A stretch of DNA of 64,000 nt from Psychrosphaera algicola (GTDB lineage: Bacteria > Pseudomonadota > Gammaproteobacteria > Enterobacterales > Alteromonadaceae): positions 1,612,001-1,676,000 of the forward strand of contig NZ_JAQOMS010000002.1 of assembly GCF_028401425.1 (NCBI RefSeq). The letters run 5' to 3'. Of the stretch, positions 13,936 through 24,507 are shown piece by piece; within the stretch, counting starts at the first letter, position 1; every line of letters starts with the position of its first letter. A program made the position numbers and the translations under genes. The notes below the pieces were generated by a model, which was not told where the DNA came from, did not search any database, and saw only the letters and a list, made by a program, of their open reading frames with translations.

Positions 13936-14043
13936 GATCTGATCTATTTCTAATTCAATACTCTCTATTTGTTGCTTGTAGCTGTTATTTTCAAGGGGGA
14001 CGGACAAATAGTATCGTTTTAGTTTTTGTTTTTGTTAAATTTA

Positions 14044-14480
14044 GGTGGCTGTCCTGATAACTTGAATGGGTGTCCTGATAACGTGAGTGGGTGTCCTGAT
14101 AACTTGAATGGGTGTCCTGATAAATTGAATGGCTGTCCTGATAACGTGAGTGGGTGTCCTGATAACGTGAGTGGGTGTCCTGATAACTTGAGTGGGTGTC
14201 CTGATAACTTGCTGATAACTTGAGTGGGTGTCCTGATAACGTGAGTGGGTGTCCTGCTAACTTGCTGATAACTTGAGTGGGTGTCCTGATAACGTGAGTG
14301 GCTGTCCTGATAACGTGAGTGGGTGTCCTGATAACTTGAATGGGTGTCCTGATAACTGAGTGGCTGTCCTGATAACTTGAGTGGGTGTCCTGATAACTTG
14401 AGTGGGTGTCCTGATAACGTGAGTGGGTGTCCTGATAACTTGAGTGGGTGTCCTGATAACTTGAGTGGGTGTCCTGATAA
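14044..14480. repeat. Tandem repeat array 2 (TGGGTGTCC family, 20 copies)
   Basis: Twenty copies of TGGGTGTCC or TGGCTGTCC (4 of 20) on the plus strand, each followed by TGATAACTTGAG or TGATAACGTGAG, period 21 bp. Two copies have partial duplications (CTTGCTGATAACTTG near 14210 and 14260). The 21-bp unit is a multiple of three, so a 65-codon open frame runs through; it has no coding support. The array fills the gap between cnoX and the acnB terminator. Confidence 0.95.
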
Positions 14481-14679
14481 ATTCTGTAACTCGAGTCTAC
14501 AACAATTGTCTCTATGTGTTTGATGTCTAGAATATAGGACTCGGAACGGCTAGTCGGGTTGAGTTAAATGTTTATCTGCGGATGTAAAGGTGTGAATTTG
14601 TGTTGAAAAGGTTTGTTTGATTAATTATCTAGCAAGATAAACGGGCGCTCCTCAAATTTTAACTGGCGGGTAAATACAA

Positions 14680-14706
14680 AAAAGCCAGTTCATTGAACTG
14701 GCTTTT
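14680..14706 (-). terminator. Rho-independent terminator after acnB
   Basis: A perfect 12-bp stem, AAAAGCCAGTTC with GAACTGGCTTTT, closes on a 3-nt loop. On the minus strand it is followed by a T-rich stretch, 50 bp past the acnB stop. The stem is symmetrical, so it may stop transcription from both sides. Confidence 0.85.
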
Positions 14707-14755
14707 CATTTCGGTACCGCACTAAACGGCTAATTACGACGCAAAGATATGCGAA

Positions 14756-17560
14756 TTAGATCCGTTTAACAGGAACCGCTAGGTCAACATATTTAGTCGT
14801 CATCTCTTCAGTAGGTGGTGCAAATCGAGTTAAATCGATACCCACTACTGCAGATTTGTACTCTTCAATTGTCGGGAAACGACCTAGTACAGTTGAAAGT
14901 ACAACAACCGGAGTCGAACCAAGTAACGACTCACCTTTTTCTCAGCAGTATCAGCTACAACACGGCCTTGGAATAAGCGAGTTGATGTTGCAATAACAGT
15001 ATCACCAGGTTCAGCTTTTTCTTGGTTACCCATACATAAGTTACAATCAGGGCGTTCTAAGTACATGATGTTTTCATATTTCGTACGTGCAGCATCTTTT
15101 GGATGTGCATCGTCAAATTCAAATCCTGAGTACTTACGTAAAATATCCCAATCGCCTTCCGCTTTAAGCTCATCAACAATGTTATAAGTTGGTGGCGCAA
15201 CAACTAATGGCGCTTTGAATTCTACTTTGCCGTTTTGCTTTTCAATGTTACGCAACATTTGAGCGATAATTTGCATATCTCCCTTATGAACCATACATGA
15301 ACCAACAAAACCTAAATCTACAGATTTACCGTCGTAGAAAGAAACAGGACGAATAACGTCATGGGTATAACGCTTAGATGCATCGTCATTGTTTACGTCA
15401 GGGTCAGCAATCATCGGTTGATCGATAACGTCTAGGTCAATAACAACTTCTGCATAGTATTTAGCGTTATCATCTGGAGACAATGCTGGGTTTGAGCCAG
15501 ATTTTACTTCTTCAATACGTTTGTCTGCTAATGCAAGTAAACCGTTAAGCGTTTTAGCTTCGTTTTCCATACCCTTGTCGATCATGATTTGGATACGGCT
15601 CTTAGCAAGCTCGATAGATTTAACTAATGTTTCATCATTTGAAATACAGATGGAAGCTTTGGCTTTCATTTCTGCAGACCAGTCTGTGAAAGTAAATGCT
15701 TGGTCAGCTAATAATGTACCAATGTGCACTTCAATGATGCGACCTTGGAAGACATTTTCGCCACCAAATTGCTTAAGCATTTGCGCTTGAGTTGCATGTA
15801 CCACATCACGGAAATCCATGTGGCCTTGCATTTTACCTTTAAACGTCACTTTTACTGACTCAGGAATTGGCATTGCTGACTCACCAGTAGCTAGTGCGAT
15901 TGCAACCGTTCCTGAATCGGCACCAAATGCGACACCTTTAGACATACGTGTATGCGAGTCACCACCAATGATGATAGCGCGGTCATCTACAGTAATGTCA
16001 TTTAATACTTTATGAATTACGTCCGTCATCGCATGATAAACGCCCTTCGGATCACGTGCCGTGATTAGACCGAATTTGTTCATGAAGCTCATTAACTTTG
16101 GAATGTTTGCTTGAGCTTTGCTATCCCAAACTGATGCTGTATGACAACCAGATTGGTATGCACCATCAACAAGTGGTGAAATAGTAGATGCAGCCATCGC
16201 TTCTAACTCTTGGCAAGTCATCGGCCCAGTTGTATCTTGAGAACCAACAATATTCACTCGAACACGAACGTCTGACCCCGCGTGCAAAGGCGTGTCTGAA
16301 GCTACGCCAACGGCATTGTTGTTAAATATTTTTTCAACCGCAGTTAAGCCTTGGCCAGCCACTGATATTTCTTTTGATGGAGCAAAAACCTGTGGTGTTT
16401 CAATACCTAGTGTTTCAGCTGCAAAAGTTTGTAATTTTTACCGAATGTTACCGCGTAAGAACCACCCGCTTTCATAAATTCGACTTTTTGCGGTGTAAAA
16501 GCAGATGAAATATCTACTAACTCTTTGTCGCCATTTAATAATTTTTTAGCTTTAGTATCAATAGTAAGCACTGTACCAGTCGCAACTGAGTATGCTTCTT
16601 CTAAAACTGCATCGCCATTTTCGTCTACAACGGTATTACCGTTTGCATCAACTTTCTTAACCCAGTTTTTAAGGTCAAGACCAATACCACCTGTTACATC
16701 AACAGTCGTTAGGAAGATTGGTGAAATGCCATTTGTACCAGCAACAACTGGTGCAATATTAATAAATGGAACATATGGACTTGCTTGTTTACCGGCCCAT
16801 AACGCAACGTTGTTAACACCTGACATACGAGAAGAACCAACACCCATAGTGCCTTTTTCAGCGATAAGCATCACTTTAGCGTTTGGATGTTTAGCTTGTA
16901 ATGCTTGGATCTCTTGTTGAGCTTCAGGCGATATCATACATTTGCCGTGTAATTCACGGTCTGCACGTGAGTGCGCTTGGTTACCTGGAGAAAGTAAGTC
17001 CGTTGAAATATCACCTTCACCGGCAATATATGTAACAACTTCAATCTTTTCTTCAACGTCTGGTAATTTTGTGAAAAACTCTGCTTTGGCATAGCTTTCT
17101 AAAAGATCTTTAGCAACTGCATTGCCCGCTTCTAATGCGGCTTTTAAGCGAGCAGTATCAGCATCATATAAGAATACTTGAGTTTTTAGCACGTCAGCAG
17201 CTGGTGCTGATAGTGACGGTTCGTCACTTAGTGCAAGATCAAGTAGCACTTCAATAGAAGGACCACCTTTCATATGCGAAAGTAATTCAAATGCAAATTC
17301 TGGTGTAATTTCGGCTAATTCAGATTCACCTAAAATGATTTCTTTTAAGAACTTAGCTTTTACGCCAGCAGCACTCGTAGTACCTGAAGTGTATTGTAGA
17401 TGAAGAATTTTAATGAATCTTCTCGATATTGGTTTCCAGTGTCTTTGATTTGGGCAATAATTTCTGACAACAATTCTGCGCTATCAATTGGCTTAGGCGC
17501 CAATCCCAAGTCATTTTTACGACTTTCAATTTCCGCTAAATAATCTAAATACAGGCTCAT
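14756..17560 (-). CDS. acnB: Aconitate hydratase B / 2-methylisocitrate dehydratase (frameshifts)
   Basis: Interconverts citrate and isocitrate in the TCA cycle. The start is MSLYLDYLAEIESRKNDLGL at 17560. Visible blocks include GDISTDLLSPGNQAHSRADR, GTMGVGSSRMSGVNN, GSQDTTGPMTCQELE, GGDSHTRMSKGVAFGADSG and, for the 4Fe-4S cluster, VGSCMVHKGD and CNLCMGNQEKA. Frame breaks occur near 17370, 16430 and 14925. After correction the protein ends about AVPVKRI at 14756 and is about 935 residues, some 70 longer than E. coli AcnB (865). Its sequence also reads more like the longer AcnB form I associate with Bacteroidetes. A strong terminator follows. Confidence 0.93.
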
Positions 17561-17758
17561 TTGATACTCTCTATGATCTTAAAATGCTATTGATAATGTC
17601 ATTACCATAGGTAAATTGGATTTCTATTATAGTAGTCACTGCGTATAAATGAAATAACAACTTGCCCTATATATATAAATGCTATGTATAGGTGTCATTC
17701 ACCCCATGAATAATACTATTAATGCACCAAATTAGGTAAATTTTCTATATGTCAGGAT

Positions 17759-17787
17759 CAAAAACAGCCGGCAATGCCAGCTGTTTT
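17759..17787 (-). terminator. Rho-independent terminator after greA
   Basis: The stem AAAACAGC/GCTGTTTT encloses an inner GCA/TGC pairing. Read on the minus strand it is followed by a run of five T. It starts about 25 bp past the greA stop. Confidence 0.75.
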
Positions 17788-17813
17788 ATAAAGACGTTAA
17801 GTCATCTTATAAA

Positions 17814-18293
17814 TTAACGGTAAAGCACTTCCAAAATCTCATATTCGACAACACCAGCAGGTGTTTGAATTTTTGCAATATCGTCTACGCTTTTACCTAT
17901 CAAACCACGCGCAATTGGTGAACCAATTGAGATTTTACCAATTTTAAAATTAGCTTCATCTTCGCCCACAATGTGATAAGTCGTTTCGTCATCCGTTTCC
18001 ACATTTAATATGGTCACAGTTGTACCGAATATCACTTTACCTGTATTAGGTAATTTTGTGACATCAATAATCTGGACGTTTGACAACTTCGCTTCAATTT
18101 CTTGAATACGACCTTCACAAAAACCCTGTTGCTCACGAGCCGCATGGTATTCCGCGTTTTCTTTCAGGTCTCCGTGTTCACGAGCTGTTGCGATATCCGC
18201 GACAATTCTTGGGCGAGTTACGGTTTTTAATTCTGTCAATTCAGCACGCAAAGCTTCTGCGCCCTGCACTGTCATAGGTACTTGAGTACTCAT
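17814..18293 (-). CDS. greA: Transcription elongation factor GreA
   Basis: GreA binds the RNA polymerase secondary channel and stimulates cleavage of backtracked transcripts. The N-terminal coiled coil carries the acidic tip DIATAREHGDLKENAEYHAA with conserved D and E. The C-terminal FKBP-like domain has KISIGSPIARGLIGKSVDD. I choose ATG 18293 (MSTQVPMTVQ), which has an AAGAGA ribosome site about 10 nt upstream. A TTG at 18302 would add three residues without support. The protein is about 159 residues, normal. It follows the carB stop by one base, so it is co-transcribed with carAB, as in several gammaproteobacteria. Confidence 0.97.
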   Translation of the reverse strand: MSTQVPMTVQGAEALRAELTELKTVTRPRIVADIATAREHGDLKENAEYHAAREQQGFCEGRIQEIEAKLSNVQIIDVTKLPNTGKVIFGTTVTILNVETDDETTYHIVGEDEANFKIGKISIGSPIARGLIGKSVDDIAKIQTPAGVVEYEILEVLYR

Positions 18294-18294
18294 A

Positions 18295-21200
18295 CTACAC
18301 AATTCTCTTATGTAAGTTTTGTAAAGACTCTACGCTACCACGGTCATCGGCTTCATTTGCTAAACAAGTTGCAAATGCTGCGTTTAATGTCGTTGTATAG
18401 TTGGCTTTATAACGAAGAGCGCCACGGCGCAATACTTTTGAGTCTTCAATTGCTTGACGACCTTCAACAGTATTCACTATGTAGTTGTACTCACCATTTT
18501 TAATGCGGTCAAGTATATGTGGTCGACCTTCGAAAACTTTATTCACTTTACGAACTTCAATTCCCGCTTCTTCAAGTACTTTTGCACAGCCACGTGTTGC
18601 GTCTAATTCAAAGCCTGCAATGATTAGCTTTTTAGCTAAGTCGATTACACGAACTTTATCCGCATCACGTACTGAAATTAATGCACGTCCACCGCGAGGT
18701 AATTCAATGCTCGCACCAAGTTGTGCTTTAGCGTACGCCTCTTCAAATGTATCGCCAACCCCCATTACTTCACCTGTAGAGCGCATTTCTGGACCACGAA
18801 TTGGGTCAACGCCGTGGAATTTGTTAAATGGAATAACAACTTCTTTTACAGAGAAATATGGAGGAATCACTTCTTTCGTGATTCCCTGATCAGCAAGCGA
18901 TTGACCAGCCATAACTCGAGCTGCAACTTTCGCAAGTGGAATTGCTGTCGCTTTAGAAACAAATGGTACGGTACGAGCAGCACGAGGATTTACTTCGATT
19001 AAGTAAACTTCGCCATCTTTAACCGCGAACTGTGTATTCATCAAGCCAATAACGCCGAGTTCTAAAGCCATATCACGAACTTGTTTACGCATAACATCTT
19101 GAATGTCTTGCGGTAACGAGTATGCCGGCAATGAACATGCTGAGTCGCCAGAGTGAACACCCGCTTGTTCGATATGTTCCATAATGCCGCCGATAACAAC
19201 GTCGGTACCATCACAGATACAGTCAACGTCAACTTCAATCGCGTCATCTAAGAAACGGTCAAGTAGTACTGGTGCTTCATTTGAAACAGAAACAGCTTCG
19301 GTCATATAACGACGTAAATCAGCTTCGTCATATACGATTTCCATCGCACGACCACCAAGTACATAAGATGGACGAACAACCAATGGGAATCCAATTTCTT
19401 TACTCTTAAGAATCGCTTGTTCAACCGACGTTACTGTCGCGTTCTCAGGTTGTAACAACCCTAAACGGTCAACCATCTGTTGGAAACGTTCACGGTCTTC
19501 AGCACGGTCGATAGCATCTGGAGAAGTACCTATGATAGGTACACCGTTTGCTTCTAATGCACGAGCCAATTTAAGTGGCGTTTGACCACCATATTGAACG
19601 ATAACACCTTTTGGTTTTTCAACGCGGGCGATTTCTAAGACGTCTTCAAGGGTAATAGGTTCGAAGTACAAACGGTCAGAAGTATCGTAGTCTGTTGAAA
19701 CCGTTTCAGGATTACAGTTAACCATTATAGTTTCGTAACCATCTTCGCGAAGTGCCAATGAGGCGTGAACACAACAGTAGTCAAATTCAATACCTTGGCC
19801 GATGCGATTTGGACCGCCACCGATAACCATGATTTTGTCTTTGTCTGTTGGGTTTGCTTCACACTCTTCGTCGTAAGTTGAATACATATAAGCTGTGTCT
19901 GAGCTAAATTCAGCGGCACAGGTATCAACACGCTTGTACACTGGTAAAATACCAAGTGAGTGACGTTTTTTACGAACTTCTTTTTCGCTTATACCCAAAA
20001 TGTCACAGATGCGTTTGTCGGCAAAACCTTTACGTTTTAACTTGCGTAAAAACGCCTTGTCTAAACCAGCAAAACCGCGCTCTTCAATTTCAGCTTCAAG
20101 CTTGATTAAATCTTCAATTTGAACCAAAAACCAAGGGTCTACGTTCGTCAATTTAAAGATTGCTTCAAGATCTAAACCACTACGGAACGCATCACCGATA
20201 TACCAAATACGCTCAGCGTCAGGCTCTTTTAACTCATGGATGATGGTTTCGTGTGCGTCATCAGCGGATAAGTCGATGATAGGATCAAAACCTGACACGC
20301 CCACTTCCAATCCGCGCAATGCTTTTTGCAATGACTCTTGTTGGTTACGGCCAATGGCCATAACTTCACCAACTGATTTCATTTGAGTGGTTAGTCGGTC
20401 GTCTGCACCGGCAAATTTCTCAAAGTTGAAACGAGGAATTTTAGTCACAACATAATCAATAGTCGGTTCAAATGATGCTGGAGTTGCACCACCTGTTATA
20501 TCATTTTGCAGTTCATCAAGCGTGTAACCTACCGCTAACTTGGCGGCTATTTTAGCAATTGGGAAACCTGTTGCTTTAGACGCTAGCGCTGATGAACGGG
20601 AAACTCGTGGGTTCATCTCGATAATCACCATACGGCCATCTACAGGATTAACACCAAACTGTACGTTTGAACCACCAGTTTCTACACCAATCTCACGCAA
20701 TACCGCAACTGAGGCGTTACGCATGATTTGATATTCTTTATCCGTTAATGTTTGTGCAGGAGCAACCGTAATTGAGTCACCAGTATGCACACCCATCGCG
20801 TCGAAGTTTTCGATAGAACATACGATTATGCAGTTGTCGTTTTTGTCACGAACCACTTCCATTTCGTATTCTTTCCAACCGATTAAAGACTCGTCAATTA
20901 ACAACTCTTTAGTTGGTGAAAGATCTAAACCACGACGACAAATTTCGTCAAATTCTTCTTTATTGTAAGCAATACCGCCACCTGAACCACCCATCGTAAA
21001 TGACGGACGGATAATACAAGGGAAGCCGATGCGTGATAACACGTCAAATGCTTCTTCAATTGAATGAGCTGTTTCAGCACGTGGACATTCTAATCCAATC
21101 GACTTCATTGCTTTGTCAAAACGAGAGCGGTCTTCCGCTTTATCAATCGCATCAGCAGATGCGCCTATCATTTCAACATTGTATTTTTCAAGAACACCGT

Positions 21201-21513
21201 ACTTTTCAAGATCAAGTGCACAGTTAAGTGCAGTCTGGCCACCCATTGTTGGCAAAACGGCATCTGGGCGTTCTTTTTCAATTATCTTTTCAACAACTTC
21301 CCAGTGAATTGGTTCGATGTAGGTAGCATCGGCCATTTCTGGATCTGTCATTATTGTTGCTGGGTTCGAGTTAACTAGAATGACTCGGTACCCTTCTTCT
21401 CTTAATGCTTTACAGGCTTGTGCCCCTGAATAGTCAAATTCACAGGCTTGACCGATAACAATTGGACCTGCACCTAATAACAGAATACTTTTTATGTCGG
21501 AACGTTTTGGCAT
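18295..21513 (-). CDS. carB: Carbamoyl-phosphate synthase large subunit
   Basis: Makes carbamoyl phosphate for pyrimidine and arginine synthesis from ammonia (delivered by CarA), bicarbonate and two ATP. The protein is full length at 1072 residues with no frame break. The two homologous ATP-grasp halves are visible: KSILLLGAGPIVIGQACEFDYSG at the N-terminus and its repeat VIGGGPNRIGQGIEFDYCC near residue 565. The active-site loops GMGGQT-like LPTMGGQTALN and PSFTMGGSGGGIAYN are present, and the C-terminal allosteric domain follows. It lies 31 bp after carA. Confidence 0.98.
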   Translation of the reverse strand: MPKRSDIKSILLLGAGPIVIGQACEFDYSGAQACKALREEGYRVILVNSNPATIMTDPEMADATYIEPIHWEVVEKIIEKERPDAVLPTMGGQTALNCALDLEKYGVLEKYNVEMIGASADAIDKAEDRSRFDKAMKSIGLECPRAETAHSIEEAFDVLSRIGFPCIIRPSFTMGGSGGGIAYNKEEFDEICRRGLDLSPTKELLIDESLIGWKEYEMEVVRDKNDNCIIVCSIENFDAMGVHTGDSITVAPAQTLTDKEYQIMRNASVAVLREIGVETGGSNVQFGVNPVDGRMVIIEMNPRVSRSSALASKATGFPIAKIAAKLAVGYTLDELQNDITGGATPASFEPTIDYVVTKIPRFNFEKFAGADDRLTTQMKSVGEVMAIGRNQQESLQKALRGLEVGVSGFDPIIDLSADDAHETIIHELKEPDAERIWYIGDAFRSGLDLEAIFKLTNVDPWFLVQIEDLIKLEAEIEERGFAGLDKAFLRKLKRKGFADKRICDILGISEKEVRKKRHSLGILPVYKRVDTCAAEFSSDTAYMYSTYDEECEANPTDKDKIMVIGGGPNRIGQGIEFDYCCVHASLALREDGYETIMVNCNPETVSTDYDTSDRLYFEPITLEDVLEIARVEKPKGVIVQYGGQTPLKLARALEANGVPIIGTSPDAIDRAEDRERFQQMVDRLGLLQPENATVTSVEQAILKSKEIGFPLVVRPSYVLGGRAMEIVYDEADLRRYMTEAVSVSNEAPVLLDRFLDDAIEVDVDCICDGTDVVIGGIMEHIEQAGVHSGDSACSLPAYSLPQDIQDVMRKQVRDMALELGVIGLMNTQFAVKDGEVYLIEVNPRAARTVPFVSKATAIPLAKVAARVMAGQSLADQGITKEVIPPYFSVKEVVIPFNKFHGVDPIRGPEMRSTGEVMGVGDTFEEAYAKAQLGASIELPRGGRALISVRDADKVRVIDLAKKLIIAGFELDATRGCAKVLEEAGIEVRKVNKVFEGRPHILDRIKNGEYNYIVNTVEGRQAIEDSKVLRRGALRYKANYTTTLNAAFATCLANEADDRGSVESLQNLHKRIV

Positions 21514-21544
21514 GATTTTCTTCTCTTAGTCTCTATCGGTACAA

Positions 21545-22680
21545 TTACTTATTTGCGCTTGTAAATTCGGTCATTAACTCAATGAAATGATCGAACAGTG
21601 GTGCCGCGTCGTGTGGACCCGGGCTCGCTTCTGGATGTCCCTAAGCTAAACGCTGGTTTGTCAGTACGGTGAATACCTTGCAATGTGCCATCAAACAACG
21701 ACTTATGCGTTGCGCGCAACGTTGCCGGTAATGTAGCTTCATCCGCAGCAAAACCGTGGTTCTGTGCAGTAATCATCACTTTACCTGTCGCTAAGTCTTG
21801 TACAGGGTGGTTACCGCCATGATGACCAAACTTCATTTTTGCTGTTTGTGCCCCACTTGCAATTGCAAGCAATTGGTGGCCTAAACAAATACCAAAAATT
21901 GGAATATCAGTCTCTAGGAAAGATTTAATTGCAGTAACGGCATAGTCACATGGTTCTGGATCACTATGGGCCATTTGATAAAAAGATGCCATCTGGATTT
22001 AATGCTAATACATCTGCAGCTGGTGTTTGAGCTGGCACGACAGTAACGCGACAACCGCGGTCCACCAGCATTCTTAAAATGTTACGTTTAACGCCGTAAT
22101 CATAAGCAACCACATGGAAACGTTCGTCTGCAAGTGCTGTAAAACCCTTACCTAACTGCCAGCTACCCATTGTCCATTCGTGAATTGATTCACATGTAAC
22201 AACTTTAGCCAAATCCATTCCCTTGATACTATGAAATGCTTTAGCTGCTGCTAATGCCTTTTCCTCGTCTACTTCACCCGCGATAATACATCCGTTTTGC
22301 GCGCCTTTATCTCGTAGAATTCGAGTTAACTTTCGAGTATCGATATCGGCGATGCCAACAATATTTTTGGCTTTTAGATATGAACTTAAATCCTGTTCAC
22401 TACGGAAGTTACTCGCAACTAAAGGAAGATCACGGATAACTAGGCCTTTAGCCCAAATCGTATCATTTTCTTCATCTTCAGAGTTTGTACCGTAGTTACC
22501 GATATGTGGGTATGTCAAAGTGACAATTTGTTCGGCGTATGAGGGATCAGTAATTATTTCCTGATAGCCTGTCATTGAAGTATTAAAAACTACTTCACCA
22601 ACAGACAATCCGTCGGCACCAATAGCAGTACCGTGGAACATTGTTCCGTCTTCCAGAACCAATAGCGCGGGTTGAGTCAA
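21545..22680 (-). CDS. carA: Carbamoyl-phosphate synthase small subunit (two frameshifts)
   Basis: The glutamine amidotransferase subunit that feeds ammonia to CarB. The N-terminal domain has VFNTSMTGYQEIITDPSYA. The class I amidotransferase domain has the nucleophile in FGICLGHQLLAIASGA and GGNHPVQ downstream. Frame breaks lie near 21975 (joining FLSNGP to DPEPCDYAV) and 21640, after which GHPEASPGPHDAAPLFDHF supplies the catalytic His-x-Glu. The start is TTG at 22680, supported by an AGGAGG ribosome site 6 nt upstream and by the sequence MTQPALLVLEDG, which aligns with the family. Corrected length is about 378 residues, normal. Confidence 0.95.
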
Positions 22681-22701
22681 GATAACCTCCTAGCAATGAT
22701 A

Positions 22702-22726
22702 TGCAGACTTTTATGGTTGGTCTGCA
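22702..22726 (-). promoter_or_regulatory. Leader hairpin just upstream of carA
   Basis: TGCAGAC at 22702-22708 pairs with GTCTGCA at 22720-22726 around an 11-nt loop, ending about 22 nt before the carA start and close to its ribosome site. It could affect translation or be chance. No T run follows, so it is not a plain terminator. Confidence 0.35.
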
Positions 22727-22749
22727 ACCGGTTAATCTTAGTCGGAAAT

Positions 22750-22777
22750 TCGAATTTTGATGCTGTTCAAAATTCGA
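22750..22777. promoter_or_regulatory. Inverted repeat upstream of carA (possible operator)
   Basis: TCGAATTTTGA and TCAAAATTCGA are perfect inverted 11-mers around a 6-nt gap, about 75 bp upstream of carA. The carAB promoter region is commonly bound by ArgR, whose sites resemble TGAATAATTATTCA, but this site does not match that consensus well. It may be an operator or a leader hairpin. Confidence 0.4.
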
Positions 22778-22907
22778 GTATCACAAACATTAGGCAAATT
22801 CCGAGTATTGTAGCTAAGAGATCATATTTAGGCTAGAAAAAATACAAAAACATGAAAACAGTCGACTAAATCAAATTTTATATCTTAAGCTATAAAATTA
22901 TAAGTTA

Positions 22908-23712
22908 ACTTCTTTTAAACCGAGTACATCTTGCATATCAAACAGTCCATTTTGTTTTCCTGTCAACCAGTTCGCAGCCCTTACTGCACCTTTAGCAAAG
23001 GTCAATCTGCTAGATGCTTTATGAGTAATTTCAACCCTTTCACCGATATCTGCAAACAAAGCAGTGTGTTCGCCGACAATATCACCCGCTCTTACCGTCG
23101 CAAAACCTATAGTTTCACGTTTTCTTTCTCCTGTATCGCCTTCACGGCCGTAAACAGCAACCTTATCCAGATCACGGTCTAATGTGTTTGCAATAACCTT
23201 ACCTAATGCTAATGCCGTCCCAGATGGAGCATCTTTTTAAATCTGTGATGACCTTCAATTATTTCAATATCACAGTCGTTGCCGATGGTTTTAGCAGTAA
23301 TTTCAAGTAGTTTGTATAGCAAGTTCACACCAGTACTAAAGTTTGCTGCGTATACGATCGCAATATGCTGAGACGCATCAACAAGTTGTTGTTCTTGCTC
23401 TGCCGTTAGGCCAGTAACACCAACAACTAAATTAAGTTTATTAGCAACACAGTATTTGATATTCAGCTCAAGTGCTTCTGGTAACGTAAAGTCAATCCAA
23501 ACGGTTGTATCTTTAGCTAATTGGTCTAAGTCTGCACTCGTCTTTATATTTTGTTCTTGGATGCCAGCAACTAGCCCAGCATCAATCCCCAAAAATGGTG
23601 AACTCTCGCGTACAGCTGCTGCACTTAGCAATGCGTTGTCGTCTTCGACAGTGGCTTGAATAAGGTTGCGCCCCATACGGCCATTCGCACCAAATATTCC
23701 GACTTTAGTCAT
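22908..23712 (-). CDS. dapB: 4-hydroxy-tetrahydrodipicolinate reductase (one frameshift)
   Basis: Reduces the dihydrodipicolinate-pathway intermediate with NAD(P)H in lysine and peptidoglycan precursor synthesis. The N-terminal Rossmann motif is VGIFGANGRMGRNLIQA. The active-site block EIIEGHHRFKKDAPSGTAL is recovered when one A is restored in the run near 23238, which otherwise stops the frame at 23209. Downstream, ATVRAGDIVGEHTALFA and ITHKASSR match the family to a stop at 22908. Corrected length is about 268 residues, normal. It precedes carA in the same orientation. Confidence 0.95.
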
Positions 23713-23774
23713 TTTTAAAACACCTCTAAAAGGTTTATTAGATGAACGAAGATATTACCCGTTCTCCGCTTAAT

Positions 23775-23800
23775 AAAAAACCCGCAGATAGCGGGTTTTA
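23775..23800 (-). terminator. Rho-independent terminator after grpE
   Basis: The minus strand has AAAACCCGC, a 5-nt loop and GCGGGTTTT followed by further T residues, about 30 bp past the grpE stop. It separates grpE from dapB. Confidence 0.9.
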
Positions 23801-23831
23801 AGAGAATTAATACGATAACTTATATCGATTT

Positions 23832-24437
23832 CTATTCTGGCGCTTTAGATACCATAACCATGGCAGGACGCAGTAATCGGCCATTTAGCGTGTAACCTTT
23901 TTGCATTACAGCAATTACTGTATTTGGTTCTACGTCAGCACTTGGTTGCATAGCCATCGCTTGATGGAACTCAGCGTTAAATTTTTCACCCTGTGGGTTC
24001 ACTACTTCAACGTTAAATTTGGCAACCGCGTCGATAAAAGACTTTTGAGTAAGCTCAACGCCTTCTAATACTGGCTTTAATGATTCATTTTCTTTGTCAG
24101 AAAATTCAATCGCTCGTTCCATATTATCAATAACAGGTAACAGTTCATTTACAAATTTTTCTAGTGCAAACTTATGGGCTTTATCAACATCCAATGCCGC
24201 ACGGCGACGCATGTTGTCAACTTCTGCAGCAGCGCGTACCACAGAATCTTTTTGACCTTCAATAGTTGCTTTGGCTTCAGCAAGTTCAGCCTCTAGTTTG
24301 GCAATGATATCTGCTTCACTATTTAACACTTCGACATTGTCAGCTGTGTTTTGTTCTGTTTGTTCAGCATTCTCAACAGTTTGCTCTTGGGCATTTTCTG
24401 CCGATTCTTGGTTTACTTTAGTCTCTTGCTCAGACAT
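23832..24437 (-). CDS. grpE: Nucleotide exchange factor GrpE
   Basis: Releases ADP from DnaK during the chaperone cycle. The protein has 201 residues: an acidic, glutamine-rich N-terminal tail, then a long coiled coil including VVRAAAEVDNMRRRAALDVDKA, and the C-terminal beta domain with GEKFNAEFHQAMAMQPS and GYTLNGRLLRPAMVMVS. All are typical. It lies 70 bp downstream of hrcA in the same orientation, a pairing found in many bacteria with HrcA-controlled heat-shock operons. dnaK is not next to it here: a terminator and dapB follow. No sigma-32 or CIRCE element was recognised upstream. Confidence 0.97.
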   Translation of the reverse strand: MSEQETKVNQESAENAQEQTVENAEQTEQNTADNVEVLNSEADIIAKLEAELAEAKATIEGQKDSVVRAAAEVDNMRRRAALDVDKAHKFALEKFVNELLPVIDNMERAIEFSDKENESLKPVLEGVELTQKSFIDAVAKFNVEVVNPQGEKFNAEFHQAMAMQPSADVEPNTVIAVMQKGYTLNGRLLRPAMVMVSKAPE

Positions 24438-24507
24438 GAGTTTTACTACTCCAATCGATTCGTGTATTCAAAATTGTCAAATATGCAGGCTATTATGGGG
24501 ATTGCTA

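Noticed and set aside
14026..14223. 65-codon protein rich in SGCPDN
   Set aside because: It is the 21-bp repeat read in one frame; other frames and arrays give equally open, unrelated products.
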